In this document: positions 37,801 to 48,483 of the stretch, piece by piece
How the letters are laid out: the number at the start of each line of letters is the position of its first letter
How positions within the stretch are numbered: position 1 is the stretch's first letter
NCBI GenBank assembly: GCA_945859605.1
Contig: OX243812.1
Location: 45,726,846 to 45,790,845 of the forward strand
Length of the DNA: 64,000 nucleotides
Origin: Lumbricus rubellus
Taxonomy: Eukaryota; Annelida; Clitellata; Crassiclitellata; Lumbricidae
Reading direction: 5' to 3'
Made by a program: the position numbers and the translations under genes
Notes under the pieces: model-generated
The model's database searches: none
What the model was told of the DNA's origin: nothing
The model's input: only the letters and a program-made list of their open reading frames with translations

Positions 37801-37940
37801 ATTTCCCAAAGAGCGAGCGTTAAATGTTCCAAGTCTCAAACCCTCAATTCCTCCACGTACTTTCGCAGCAGACGGTGAGTAGGACGGAGCCGGAGGCGTA
37901 GAAGGTGATAAGGTAATATAGTGATAAGGTAATATCGCTC
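34899..37940 (-). mobile_element. CR1/L2-like LINE with long open ORF2
   Basis: Non-LTR retrotransposon on the minus strand. Its 3' end is ggcgctatataaatgttcaa followed by an (ATTACA)n-type tail (34,899-34,918). The 3' UTR holds gggagcgctactgaatctg upstream of ggcgctat, allowing an AGCGC/GGCGCT stem. The ORF2 frame is open from about 37,937 down to 34,963. At its 5' side is a direct duplication of gtgataaggtaatat (about 37,899-37,935). No ORF1 was found, so it is 5'-truncated or lacks ORF1. No clear target duplication was seen. Confidence 0.88.
34963..37839 (-). CDS. LINE ORF2: APE endonuclease plus reverse transcriptase (958 codons, uninterrupted)
   Basis: Enzyme for target-primed reverse transcription. 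Numbering from the TTG at 37,839: the APE endonuclease spans about 1-220 with N7 (FNARS), E34 (TESW), Y118, GDLN at 151-154 and SDH at 214-216, all expected catalytic positions. The RT spans about 480-790: YRPISNLSFLSKLLEK, SGFRKYHSTES, LFDVSAAFD (first Asp 580), GLPQGSVLAPLLY and YADD (670-673). The C-terminal domain includes LHWLPVPQRIEFKILTL and SYWNRLPHKLRL. No stop or frameshift is visible. The frame extends upstream to about 37,937 without an ATG; the first in-frame ATG is residue 16, inside the endonuclease, so the true start is unclear. Probably recently active, but competence is unproven. Confidence 0.93.
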   Translation of the reverse strand: MRLGTFNARSLGNKFMEVSNMITHHNLDILVVTESWHSTSSDVPVRRSTPPGFLSLDAPRPIEPPADALAQNHGGIVVFYREHLQVKRIPIPLTLTTFELLGFSCSSARGPFTAFALYRPGSAKPTPVFFSEFTAFMEIFSTYNSQLIITGDLNIHLEQPDLPETIRFQDLLSQFGLIQHVAEPTHVLGGWLDVIITRDDCAISDVRVEPPSISDHGLVLYNAPFLSAQPTYALRHSRGWRNLNRDAFRTGLLNSPLCADLSSRVDDSTEELFDLYDATVLPLIDSLLPVRSHRIRHRPLVPWFDAHCRALRREVRRLERRYRRSRDPADRLTWIHRLRKMHSDFRTRETQYWEELVVRDGHSPRRLWSALAGILGRSAASRTPPSSDFTADDYLDFMTEKIAATRRSTEGSPPPSFPPSTSSATLNEWQPLQPDALRRLIESSTSKSCELDILPPFIVKEFLDEFLPFLLLLCNSSLAQGSVPAQHKRAVVFPSLKRQGLDPSTPSSYRPISNLSFLSKLLEKCVSIQLVDYLETNSLMPSLQSGFRKYHSTESLITRLLADVFAATDQSHITLLALFDVSAAFDTVDHAILLERLSKSFGIGDSALLWFSSFLSDRSLSVIFGSTRSAWSPVPYGLPQGSVLAPLLYILYTADLSLILSLKGASAHQYADDTQAFVHGPSSTAASLVATILDATSALDQWMSSNRLRLNSEKTQYIWLGGRAQLAKIDMELLRTLFPDVHFSPTVRDLGFTLDSALSFSDHVNRVSRTCLYHLRQLRTIRHSLSPQAVKALVHALLCSRVDFGNSAYAGLSSLNLSKLQTILNAAARLIAGLPKFSHISVFIRDTLHWLPVPQRIEFKILTLMRNSLLGVAPSYLRSLCIPVSSLPGRSALRSAASGLLVVPRMRGATAQSRSFAYAGPSYWNRLPHKLRLELLSLSLPLFRKRLKTMLFVSGSAN

Positions 37941-40074
37941 ATATACAAAAACAAGCAAAACTACCATCAAAGAATGATCCAAATCAAGTTTAAATTTATA
38001 CCAAAGCAAAATAAACATTCATTATAACTATGCGCCTAAATTAAAACACTGATAGAATTTTTCTGAATTAATAATGCGCTTTTTAATGTTGCTGTCGGAC
38101 ATCGCAAATGTGTTTAAAAGCAAACTCAGATTGAAATTTTAGTTAAACAAGTAAGTAAAGCGGTCACTTAAACAATAAAACTTTAAAAATTTATTTCTCG
38201 AAAATGTGCAACTTTTCTTTGATGGAAAATGACACTTATGCTGTTCAATAATATGTAAATACGTGTTTAAAATTCCATCGTGCCACGTGAAAGAATGCAC
38301 GAAAATTCACATTTTTGGTGTTCACACTACCGCCTAATTGTATTATATTGCAAAATTGCTGCACAGTTTGCAAGGTACTGGGTGCTCTACATCAGTCAGC
38401 CAACCTTCCTGAGGCTCACAAGTATTCTCCTCTGCCACTGAGTTTAGCTTCATCCTATGCCAGGTCAGCGCTGTGCTCCCAAGCCAGACATTAATGGAAT
38501 GAGCTGACTCCTGTTTCATTCTGCTCTGATGTTGTTCAAGGCCAGAACTTGCACATCGTTTGTAGTAGGCATATTTCTTTGATGTTTGACTGGGTAATTC
38601 TGTTGGGCTATGAATAGTAGTTGATTGTAAAATCTGCACTATAAAGGTTTTTGATTGCCTGTAGGTTTGAATCATAGATTACTTAGATTTCAGGACTGAA
38701 GCTCACTGCTCAGGTCTTGATGCTTGGGCCCTTTCTCAATTTACACCCTATATCTCAAATAATGAATGCAGAGTCCAATTTTTTATGAACTATTCTAATA
38801 ACTTTGATGGGTTTATGAGTATCTTAAATAGCATTTGATTGAAAATAGTTCAAGATATAAAGTGCAGAGGTTGGAGTGAGGAATTTTCCAGTGCACAGGA
38901 ATCACCTATTTACGGTCATAATTATTACCTGATGTATAGTCTGGAAAGGTTGGAAATTTCATTGCAAGCTCAATGGTTGCACAAACAGCTGACGAGTTCA
39001 CCCGTTAGATTCAGTCTTTATTAATCAGATTGTAAGTGCATCAAGCATGCAGCAGAGAAAGGCAGCTTATGATTATTAAACTTTATTTATTTAAACTTAT
39101 TATTAAGGCAAATTATGCACTTTTTTTCGTTATTAATTATTTATTTGCGTTATTAAACTTATTTTCCCTTTTTGATTCTAAGTCTTGCCTAAAATTTTGC
39201 TATGGAAGCAAATTCTAGATCATGTTTCTTTTCCGGAACATTCTCTTGCACTATTAGGAAAAACGATATTCTTATCTAGACTGCAGACAACAGTGTGCCT
39301 ATACTGAGCAATGGATTTCGAGACACATGATGTGCGCTGCGTTGAACCAGCGCCGCGTTGTTGGTCTTCATATTCCATTCTCAGTACAGAGTGCAAGATG
39401 AACAAAATCCCAAATCTGTATATGTACGACACCTGACCAAATTGAATGGTGTTTTTTCCAGCTACTTTTAGCCATTATTTGATACAGGTTTACTTTATGT
39501 CAGTTTACTCTAGCATCATTTTAGCCAGAAGAAGTACTTTGAATGGTTTTTAGAAGATGCTCTAGAATGGCCTAGATGCATATAAAACATATGCATACAT
39601 GCAAATGTGCATGTATACACTCAAATGTATGTCGATTTATAGGGCTGTTTAAATAGTGACTCACAATATAGCATTAAAAGAAAAATATGTAGACATAGAC
39701 GCTTATTATGTGCCTGCCACACATGGTGGTACATGCACACATTGCACAGCATACATCAGATGTGCATACATATTTGCATAAACACTAGAACATACACATT
39801 CATACGTGTAAAGAAAGGAAGAGCACAGTCCATTAATCTTGCACTGACACAGCAATGGCTATGAAGTGTTAGCAGCACTGTCATTTTCTTAGCCATGGCA
39901 TATGATAGTGATGCATACACAATACACATCTATTTGTTCAATCGAAAATAGAATCGCCTGAGAAGTCAGGCGATCTCCATCCCATTATAAATTATCGTTG
40001 TTTAAGAAACAGTTATGCTCTCATTTAAAGTGTTGTGATGTATCATAGTGCATGTCTATTAAACCACTCACACA
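37941..40074. other. Non-coding stretch, nothing recognised
   Basis: AT-rich. An unassigned 110-codon frame at 38,343-38,675 (-) has no motif that I recognise. No element ends found. Confidence 0.5.
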
Positions 40075-41099
40075 TACACCGTGATTCAAAAAAAAGTAAG
40101 CCAAATTGTTTTCCAAATATCTCTAACGCCTGATAACATATCATGCTAAAATTTTCCAAATATTTAGACAAGTGGACCAAGAATATGATTCCAAAATTTC
40201 ATGAGATAAAGTTGAATGGATAAGGAGATATGAATCCTTCAACTTAATATGCCGAAATTTCGGTTTACAAGACATTTTCTGTCAGATTACATTAAAAAGT
40301 AAGCCAAACTGTTTTTCACATATCTCTAATGCCTGATAATTAATCATATTAATATTTCACAGATATTTAGAGAATTTAACCAAGAATAGGATTCCAAAAT
40401 ATCATGCAATAAATTTGAACGGATAGAAAGATATGAATATTTCAACTTCATCTCCAAAAATGTCAGTTTTCAGCAAGTCTGCTATGTTGTTCGTTGCGGT
40501 TTCGATGCTTGACAGTTCCCAATTTTGGTCTTCAGTGATCCTGGAGTAAAATTAATGGAGTATAATTATTATCGCGACGTTCTGCTATCACAAAATCTTC
40601 CACTTGTTGTCAGAAATCTATAGCCCCAGAAGGCTGTTTTATTCTTCAACAGAACAGCGCTAACCCACATGCAAAACCAAGGAAACCATCGAAATGCTGA
40701 CAACAGAGACGCCGGATTTCATTTCTCCCATATTATGGCCTCCGAACAGCCCAGATTTGAATCCTATCGACTATAGAGTGTGCAGCGTGCATGATAGTTC
40801 TATTCTCGACATATCTGGAGAATTTTAGGATGATTAATTATCAGGCCATAAAGATAATGAACAAAGTTTCACTTACATTTTATTGAATCTAACAGAAAAT
40901 TGCCTGTAAATTGAAATTTCGGTATATGAAGTTGAAAGATACATATCTTTTTATCCGTTCAACTGTATGTTTTGAAATTTTGGAATCATATTCTTGGTCC
41001 AATTCTCTAAACATCTGGAAAATTTTAGAGTGATATGTTATCAGGCTTTAGAGATATATAAAAAACAATTTGGCTTACTTTTTTTTGAATCACGGTGTA
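40075..41099 (+). mobile_element. Tc1/mariner element with perfect TIRs and duplicated ends, dead transposase
   Basis: The element runs 40,077-41,097, flanked by TA. The outer terminal repeats are identical over at least 36 bp, beginning caccgtgattcaaaaaaaag. Inverted similarity continues inward for roughly 200 bp (agcctgataac, accaagaatatgattcc). A second diverged copy of the same terminal block lies inside on the left (about 40,290-40,490) and inverted on the right (about 40,800-40,895). The centre (about 40,640-40,790) reads ETIEMLTTETPDFISPILW then PPNSPDLNPIDYRV, the mariner third-catalytic-Asp region. Upstream transposase is lost or frameshifted, so it is non-autonomous. Confidence 0.92.
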
Positions 41100-42099
41100 C
41101 TTTTTTGCACTTCTTTTTCTTTTTCTTATTTGGTTAAGAGTTTTATCATCTATCTAGTTAAGGTTTCTTAAGTAATTGTAGTCATTCAGTGTCTTACTTG
41201 GTAGCAATTGTTGGCCATATTTTGTATTACATGTACATAGGTATCCCATATTTATCAGGGTCAGTTGTCCATATCTTTGTGGCCATTGATAGTGGCATGT
41301 TTATTTATCAATAATTTAATAAATAATATTAATTATATAAATATATCAGTTATTGATAAATAAACAATGCAAAGGTCATGAATAGAGAACAAAAGAGCAT
41401 TGTCCCATTAATACAATGTGACTTGCAATTTGTAACAATGAAACTGGTTGGTTGGTTACAAAATGAATATGATTGATTGAATCATGCATGTATTCATACA
41501 TATTACATACAGATGCAACATACTGATATATACGTGCATACAGAGTGATATACGTGCATACGGAGTGAGATACGAGTTGCATGCAGAATGCTGCATGAAT
41601 CTGCGCATATACTATTGACTGCTTTTTACGTCTAATGTCTGCTTAAGCACGTGCATGCATGCCAGATCCTATGACGCAATGTATTACGTTTCTTGCCCCA
41701 CGCTCTCCAACACCTTCGGTTCTCCTCTGTTCAGCATTCTCTCTTCTTTTTCTCTTATTTTCTCATCTCCTGTGCGTGTGTGCATTTGTGTGTGTGTGTG
41801 CGCGTGTGCGTGCACTTGTGCGAGTGCGTGCGTATGTGTGTATGCTCTGCACGTGTGTCTGCTTCCCTTGTATCAACAGCCAACATAAAAACGGTGCATT
41901 TGCAGGTGGCAACCAATTACATGTATTGGGTCTAAATTATTCTGTCTCAAATCAAATTGTTCCTTGTGCAATGTAATGCATTTAATGTAACAAGGCACCA
42001 CTTAGAATCTTTCACAAGGTGTTCTATGCATGGTCATTATAAGGTTGGAAATGTGTGTTTGTCAGAATCCAGAGAAAACATTAATTATTATTGTCACAT
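41100..42099. other. Non-coding stretch with TG/GCG-rich patch
   Basis: No gene. A gtgtgcgtgc-type low-complexity patch lies at about 41,772-41,855 and yields spurious Cys/Val-rich frames. Confidence 0.55.
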
Positions 42100-44200
42100 G
42101 CAGTGCTGAAGTCATGAACAGAGTGCATTCCAGAACTATGTCATCGTCACTGAGAAGTTCTGATGAGCACAGGTAATGGTTTGAAAGCAGAGTACAATCA
42201 AGTCATTTCACAAGAAGTCAAGTTGATGTACCTGGTGACTAGTTTGAGTGCCAGCTGGAAGGCACAGCTCAGCAGTGTAGTCCACAGTGGTGTCAGTCAA
42301 AGCCTCCCAAACATGGTATCCGGTCAAAACCGCGCACACAAAACCGCGCACACAAAACCGCGCACACAAAACCGCGATTCACAAAACCGCGCACCCTCAG
42401 AACCGCGCACGATCATTACCGCGCACGATCATAACCACATTCAAGTATTTCAACATGCATCTAGCTTCTATTTCATATATAAAAACCTTCATCCAGCTTC
42501 CATTTCTTAAGCTTTTTCATCAATCCAGCTTCTATTTCATATCTAAAAATATGGCTTTTTCCAGCTTCCGTTTCTCATGCGTTATTTTCATTAATCCAGC
42601 TTCTATTTCCTATCTAAAAATAGCTTCATCCAGCTTCCGTTTCTCATGCGTTATTTTCGTCAATCCAGCTTCTACTTCATATCTAAAAATACCTGCACCC
42701 AGATTTACGAAAATGGGTTTTTAGCTCAAATGGAAGCTGGATTGATGATTTACATTCATGTATTCCAACATGAACCCATTTCTACTTCAAATCTAAAAAT
42801 ACCTTCATCCAGCTTCTATTTCTTGCCTGTTATTTTAGTCAATATAGCTTCTATTTCGGATATAAAAATACCCTTATCTAGCTTCCATTACTGAAGCGGT
42901 TTTCTTATTAATCCAGCTTCTATTTGAGATCTAGAAATACCTTCATCCAGCTTTTATTTATCATGCGTTATTTTCGTCAATCCAGCTTCTATTTCACCTG
43001 TAAGAAAACCCTCATCCAGATTCCATTTCTCTTTCGTTTTTTCATCAATTCAACCTCCATTTCATCTCTAAAAACTATCATCCAGCTTCCATTTCTCAAG
43101 CGCTGGATAAGTTGTCAGTAGACCAGTTGTCGTTAGACGAATTGTCCGGAGACCACTTGTCGCTAGACGAGTTGTCGTTAGACGAGTTGTCGTGACACCG
43201 TTGTATACATGTAGACCAGTTGTCGTTAGACCAGTTGTCTGTAGACAAGTTGTCGTTACGCTATGATAGGATAGTGCGCGGTAATGATCGTGCGCGGTTC
43301 TGAGGGTGCGCGGTTTTGTGAATCGCGGTTTTGTGTGCGCGGTTTTGTGCGCGCGGTTTTGTGTGCGCGGTTTTGATAGTAAACCCCCAAACATGGTTGA
43401 TGTTGTCTTGAATTTTATCCGATCAGCAACTGGAAGTCAGTGGATCCTGTGTCACATGTCAGATAAGTGAGAATATTTTTGCAGATCAGCTTGAAGTTTG
43501 GTCGCTGCATTTTGACTGAGCTAAAATTGACAAAGACTCAGAAAGGCCCAGGAGCGCCTCCCTCGAACAGTGGTCGAGACATGTGAGAACAAAGGAATGA
43601 ACCAGCAAAGTAGCAGTACTCAGTTACAGTGTCCTCCACATTACGCTGATCTGCTTGTAACTACAGGGTCTCTTGAAGGTGTGTGACACATGACTGTAAG
43701 CCCACCATCAAGAAGCACCCTAAGGTCCAGCACCACCTCACAAGACTGTCCTCTTAGGGATGCCGAGGCAGGACATTTTGATCAATCCTACAATGTGCAA
43801 ACTGTGTCTTCATTCAAGTTGAATCTGAAACGATTGGCAGACATCCAGTTATGCACCATCGCATTTGCAGGCGCACAATGAATCTGCATCGCATACATCA
43901 CCGTGTCGTCAGATCAACAAAGCAGATGAAATTGATGAGCAAATTGATGAGATGACCCAGCAATGCTGCAGCACAACAGGGCTTGTGTAGAGAGTTGAAA
44001 TACTTGGTGATCTCTGAGGAGCAACTCATATGATGGACTCCCAGACTCATCTGCTGTCTTCAATTCAATCTCCACTCTTGTAATCCGTTCTTCAAGGTAG
44101 GAGCAGATCCAACGCATGCCCTCATATATCCAGTGTGGCAAGTCAAGAATTGTAAGCAGTTTCTAACGGTCCATTGAGTTGAGAATAGCGAATAGCATAA
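42100..44200 (-). mobile_element. Old CR1-like LINE relic, interrupted by a foldback element
   Basis: The minus strand shows decayed RT motifs around 43,790-43,930: an SDDTVMY-like remnant of YADDTQLY, then MVHNWMSANRFRFN, the usual LxxWMxxNRLRLN. A later segment at 42,190-42,300 (TTVDYTAELCLPAGTQTSHQVHQ-like) corresponds to SRVDYCNAVL..P....LQRVQ further downstream. The 1.07-kb foldback insertion (42,315-43,385) separates them. Many stops; inactive. Confidence 0.58.
42306..43394. mobile_element. Foldback element with CGCG-repeat arms and two internal tandem arrays (Mutator-like?)
   Basis: The element (42,315-43,385) is bounded by the direct repeat cccaaacat (42,306-42,314; 43,386-43,394); ggt follows on both sides, so the duplication is 9-12 bp. 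The left arm (about 42,324-42,437) is made of 14-bp units like caaaaccgcgcaca, then cctcagaaccgcgcacgatc and gatcataaccac. The right arm (about 43,270-43,375) repeats this in reverse complement. The core has about nine units of 66-70 bp, each made of two related halves with catccagcttccatttc and aatccagcttctatttc (42,440-43,095). One unit near 42,730 is inverted. About nine 15-bp units of the type agaccagttgtcgtt follow (43,105-43,255). No transposase. A 9-bp duplication and foldback arms suggest Mutator/Foldback affiliation. Confidence 0.85.
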
Positions 44201-44242
44201 AACCAACTGGATATCTTTGGTGTGGTCCTCCAAAATCTGTAC

Positions 44243-44615
44243 TTCTAAGTCAGCGGTTCCCAACCCGTGGCCCGCGGGCCAAAAGTGGCCCGCGAGGCCT
44301 CACAAAATGGCCCGCCAGGTCTCAGCAATGGCACTCATCTCTCAAAGAATTAACAAAAATATATGAAAAAATTGACAATTTGGACAGGATAGAAAATAAT
44401 AATCATTTTCTATTACAAATTATTTTATTTTGAAGTCTATAAACATCAAAATTCTACTTAGAATTCATTATAACAATTTTATATGCTTTTAGTTAATTAA
44501 ATTTTAGCATTGTGGCCCCCTAAATGTCCTAACTAAGAAAAAGTGGCCCTCGTGTCCTCCAACTTAGAAAAAGTGGCCCTGCAGTCAAAAAAGGTTGGGA
44601 ACCACTGTTCTAAGT
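44243..44615 (-). mobile_element. Non-autonomous hAT (Buster-like) element with 8-bp TSD, copy B
   Basis: The element occupies 44,251-44,607 between perfect ttctaagt duplications (44,243-44,250; 44,608-44,615), central TA included. Ends are cagcggttcccaaccc and ggttgggaaccactg. The interior (ggcccgcgggcc, aaaagtggcc, ctaagaaaaagtggcc) is the reverse complement of the element at 8,019-8,392, so the two form one family. Confidence 0.93.
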
Positions 44616-45365
44616 CTTCCTATTTCCATGCAATTTATAAAAATCCTCCCACTGATGCAGAGTTGTCATCTAGTTGTAATCTGTGTTGCCAGTAGGATTC
44701 TCATGGCTGCAAACATTTATAGGGTCAAGTAAATCTGAGATGACTTTGACCTATTTGTTTGATCAATTCTAGCGTACCTCATATTCCCTGGTTGAAGCAA
44801 ACTCTTGTGTGGTGCGATATGAATATCTAACTACTGGCACTGGCTCACAAGTATATCACTCACTGTTGCATGGCATTGGATAATATTATATTAAATCATC
44901 GACAAACGCTAGCTAATTCTAGATGAAAATGATCGGATCTTACCTTGAATGTGTAATAAAGTTAGAATTGTAAACATGGACATCAAAGGAAAGTACAGGT
45001 GGTACTGGTGTACTTGTTTAATGCTTTTGAGTTTAAAGGTTTTCTTACACGCATGGACATTGGACAACACATGTGGCATTGAAGATGGCAAGTGTAAGGA
45101 TGGTTGGTAATCATCCATTTGAAATAATTCTTGCTTTTGGCACATGGGACCTTCCATTAACATCAGCCACTTTCTAATTAAGACGACAAAAATCAATTCT
45201 TGGTCTTGAACGCTGAGAGAGTGCTCTCTCTCTCTCTCTCTCTCTCTTCTGCCTGTGGTCTGATGCTGTTGCATGTGCAAGCTTTGTCCAACCAAACTAC
45301 CTGTTCCAAAAATTTGTCTTTGTGGTTATATTTTTGTGTTTGTACGTCTATATATTTGATATTTA
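44616..45365. other. Non-coding stretch with (CT)n tract
   Basis: No gene. A CT microsatellite lies at 45,224-45,247. Confidence 0.55.
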
Positions 45366-45800
45366 TTAGGCCTAAAAAAAAGTGTTGTGTTTCCGGTAAC
45401 ATAGCTAAAACAAATTGGGTAGGTAGGTCGGAAAATATTTTTATTTTGTAAAATATTTTTATGCAGTGACTATCCGAAAAAGTGTACCCCACTAGTCTTT
45501 TTTGCACGCTGAAACAAAGTACGTGTTCTAAGCAAGTATAAACTGCCTATTTCCCCGACTGTCTGCACCTAAAACTGCTCTAGAAACAGTCCTATTAATT
45601 TCATTTTGTTGACGTCTCTTATGTTATGTCAATACAAATGTAAAAAAAAAAAATTTTGAAAAAATAAATTATTTTTTGAAAAAAAAATTTTTTTGAATTT
45701 TTTTTGTTTTATAAAATTTTTTTACAAAAATATTTGGGTCGCGGCCGTAAAAATGGGTCGGTCGGGTTACCGGAAACACAACACTTTTTTTTACGCCTTA
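45366..45800. mobile_element. PIF/Harbinger-like MITE with TTA target duplication, copy B
   Basis: The element spans 45,369-45,797 between tta trinucleotides. Ends are ggcctaaaaaaaagtgttg and the near-complementary caacacttttttttacgcc, each followed inward by ttccggtaac. It is the reverse-oriented sibling of 10,761-11,168, with the same gggtcggtcgggttaccgga block. AT-rich core, no coding capacity. Confidence 0.9.
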
Positions 45801-45855
45801 TATATTTATATGCGTCTGAATTAGTGCATAGTATGGTTGTATGAAATGGTTTTAC

Positions 45856-48483
45856 TTCATTCATTCATTCATTCATTCAGAGCATTTATATAGCGCCCCT
45901 TCAAGAAACTACTCAGAGGCGCTCCCAGCCCAACCACGAACAAAGAAAAAAGACTTGAGGGACTTGTAGAACGCAGCCGGATGGACCACAAGTAGTGAGC
46001 GAAGCGAGACCGGGAGGTCGTTCCAGACAGTAGGCCCCACGACCGAGAAAGCACGGCGCTGCTTAATAGCCAAGCGAGCCCGCGGGACCAGAAGCTCACC
46101 TTTAGACGAAGAGCGAAGTACACGACGCGCTGCAACGTCAGAGACTGGACAGCACAGATCACGCAAGTATGACGGAGCACAGCCAAGGACGCAGCGAGAG
46201 ACCACAGCAGCAATGCGGTATGAGATCCGCTGGGACACAGGCAGCCAGTGCAGCACATCACGCATATAGGCAGAGACAGGCGCAAATTTAGGAAGCCGCC
46301 CAATAAGGCGAGCAGCTGAGCGCAAGACGCGATCAAGTCGCCCCAGAACCCCAAGGGGAAGACCAACAAGTAAGGAACAACAGTTGTCGATTCGACTTGT
46401 AACAAAGGCGTGGACAAGGACGACGACCGCATCGTGAGAGAGAGAACGGGAGACCACCCGGAGCTGACGAAGCTGGTAATATGCACTCCTCGCAACCAAG
46501 TTCACATGCTGGGACCAACGTTCCCTCTAAGCTGCGCGGCCGCGCGGCCGCGCAGCTCATTTGAAAACCCCGCGCAGCAGTTTCAAATTTCCGCGCAAAA
46601 ATTTTGGTAGGAAGTGTTGTTTTGTTTAACGTTTTGTTTAACTTGAGGTAAGTCATTGATTTATTATCTCGTCTTTTTCCAACGAATGCTCAATATCTGT
46701 GCGCGCGGACGACTACCGAGCTGCCATTCAGCCATCCGACAGTCAAATATCTCGGGCGAATTCTCCAACCAATGACTAACCACCACCACAGTCCACCACC
46801 CCCAGCTTTGTAATGACTTTCCAGACGCAGCCCCCTTCTACATGTAGGTTGAATCTGAGGGAAGATCTGAGGGAAGATCTAGTCACGGCTATCAAGTGAA
46901 CAAGGTCCAGAAGCGAGCTGAGCGACCACTCATTGAATCACAACCAGGGACATCTGTTAATAGAATCTGATGTCTAATCAGTAATCACAAGGGATAGTCC
47001 AACTGCATCTTCAGTGTCTATCTGTCAGTCATTAACTGGGGCGTCTTAGCGACTTCTGCTTTGACCCGAAACCAGAAGACTCGCTTAGCATCAGCCAATT
47101 TAGAGGGATGCTGATTCTTATCAGCTGCTTTGCCGTCATAGGTGGCTGCTCCGGCTGGCAAGTTAGCTTTCAACAGGTGGTGCCAAAGAATCCTCCGCAC
47201 GAGGTGAGCGGAAATCCCAAGGGTGATACCGTATATTGAAGGCCTGTCTTTCAATCGATCAGATAATCAGAGTCGGATTCTACTTCGGAAGTTGGTTTAA
47301 TGTACAACGCAATTTTTCTTAGTGAGTGAAATTTGCAAAGTGTATCGTAACGTAAAGCGAATGAAAGTATATTAAACAGTTTTTTCAAAGGAAAAGTGGT
47401 CTTCTAGGTTTACCGTTTAAAACTGGCTTAAAGAGATGGTAGAGACGGAGCTTCGAACGTCAGTAGAACACAGACGAAGGAGACTATACCTATAGTCCGC
47501 TTCTGTATTCAGGGTTAAATGTTTAATCATCATATTAAACAACAACACGGTTATATTCTACTACATTGAGTTGACAAGGGGTTAAAAAAACATGCCTGAA
47601 CGTTGAGTAGTTAGGCCTATAGATTTTTCAAACACAAATTTAATGTTTCTGAAAATATGGTGCTCATGTGGAAATTTGGGTTGCTCAAGCAACCGTCAGT
47701 TCCGCGCACACTGGAAAAATATTAGAGGGAACGTTGGCTGGGACAGAGTAAGTTCAGAATCGAGGGTGAGACCCAGATCACGAACTGTGAGGGAAAAGGT
47801 GATATGAGGAAAGAGCAGAGCAAGTTGGGAAAGGTCAATACCCTGGAGTTGTCTACGGCCACCAAACCAAATAAATTGCGTTTTGGAGGGGTTTAAGAGT
47901 AGCCGATTGGAGGCCATCCAAAGAGAGAGGACATCCATATTTCTACACATCTGGTTGACAGCGGCCACCGCATCAACCGAGTAGGTATGGATGTAGGCTT
48001 GCACATCATCGGCAAATAGCTGGTGCAGAAGGCCCTGAGATGTCAGTAAGGAGCAGATGTCAGCAGTATAGAGAAGATAGAGCAGCGGGCCCAAAACGGA
48101 ACCCTAGGGCACCCCGAGAGGGGCAGGGACCCAAGCAGACCTGGACGACCCAAGAACTACACAGTTAGAGCGGTCAGTTAAGAAGGATGTGAGCCAGTCA
48201 AGAGGCTGGTCCACTAAGCCGAAAGAAGTGGAGAGGCGCTGCAGGAGAATTGAGTGGTCCACAGAGTCGAAGGCAGAGCTTACATCAAAAAGAGCAAGGA
48301 GAGTGACTTGACCCCGGTCAACTGCGCTATAGAAGTCTGACAAAAGTCGAAGCAGTAGAGTCTCCGTGGAATGATTCCGACGGAAACCCGACTGCTGCGA
48401 CGGAATCAAATCATTTGCATCCAAATAGGTAATTAGCTGATTGGCAATAATGCGTTCTAGTAACTTATTTGCATACAATATCA
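45856..48483 (-). mobile_element. CR1-like LINE (5'-truncated ORF2), split by a hAT
   Basis: On the minus strand the RT begins mid-domain (KLLERIIANQLITYL) at about 48,483. It includes SGFRRNHSTETLLLRLL, LFDVSSAFDSVDHSIL and FADDVQAYIH, and reaches VRDLGLTLDSELTLSQ at about 47,745. After the hAT it resumes at about 46,507 with VNLVARSAYYQLRQLRVVSR and runs to its stop at 45,909. One nonsense change occurs in GVP*GSVLGPLLY at 48,104 (TAG for CAG). The 3' end is gggagcgcctctgagtag then ggggcgctatataaatgc, with a (TGAA)n tail at 45,856-45,880. Recent but dead. Confidence 0.9.
46508..47744. mobile_element. hAT-like element (1,221 bp) inserted in a LINE, with 28-bp GC palindrome
   Basis: The element occupies 46,516-47,736 between perfect gctgggac duplications (46,508-46,515; 47,737-47,744). 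Terminal inverted repeats are caacgttccctctaa and ttagagggaacgttg. Next to the left end, 46,530-46,557 is a perfect palindrome of GC-rich sequence centred on gcggccgcgcggccgc. A 78-codon minus-strand frame inside (47,018-47,254) has no recognised motif. No transposase catalytic block was found. The insertion cleanly interrupts the LINE RT frame, so it postdates it. Confidence 0.92.

Noticed and set aside
43068..43394. 108-codon Thr-rich minus frame
   Set aside because: It is a translation of the 15-bp and CGCG arm repeats of the foldback element.
45869..46495. Second 208-codon frame overlapping the LINE C-terminus
   Set aside because: The alternative frame lacks RT motifs; the frame ending at 45,909 carries LHWLPVSQRI and SAARLIGRLPKF, so it is the real one.
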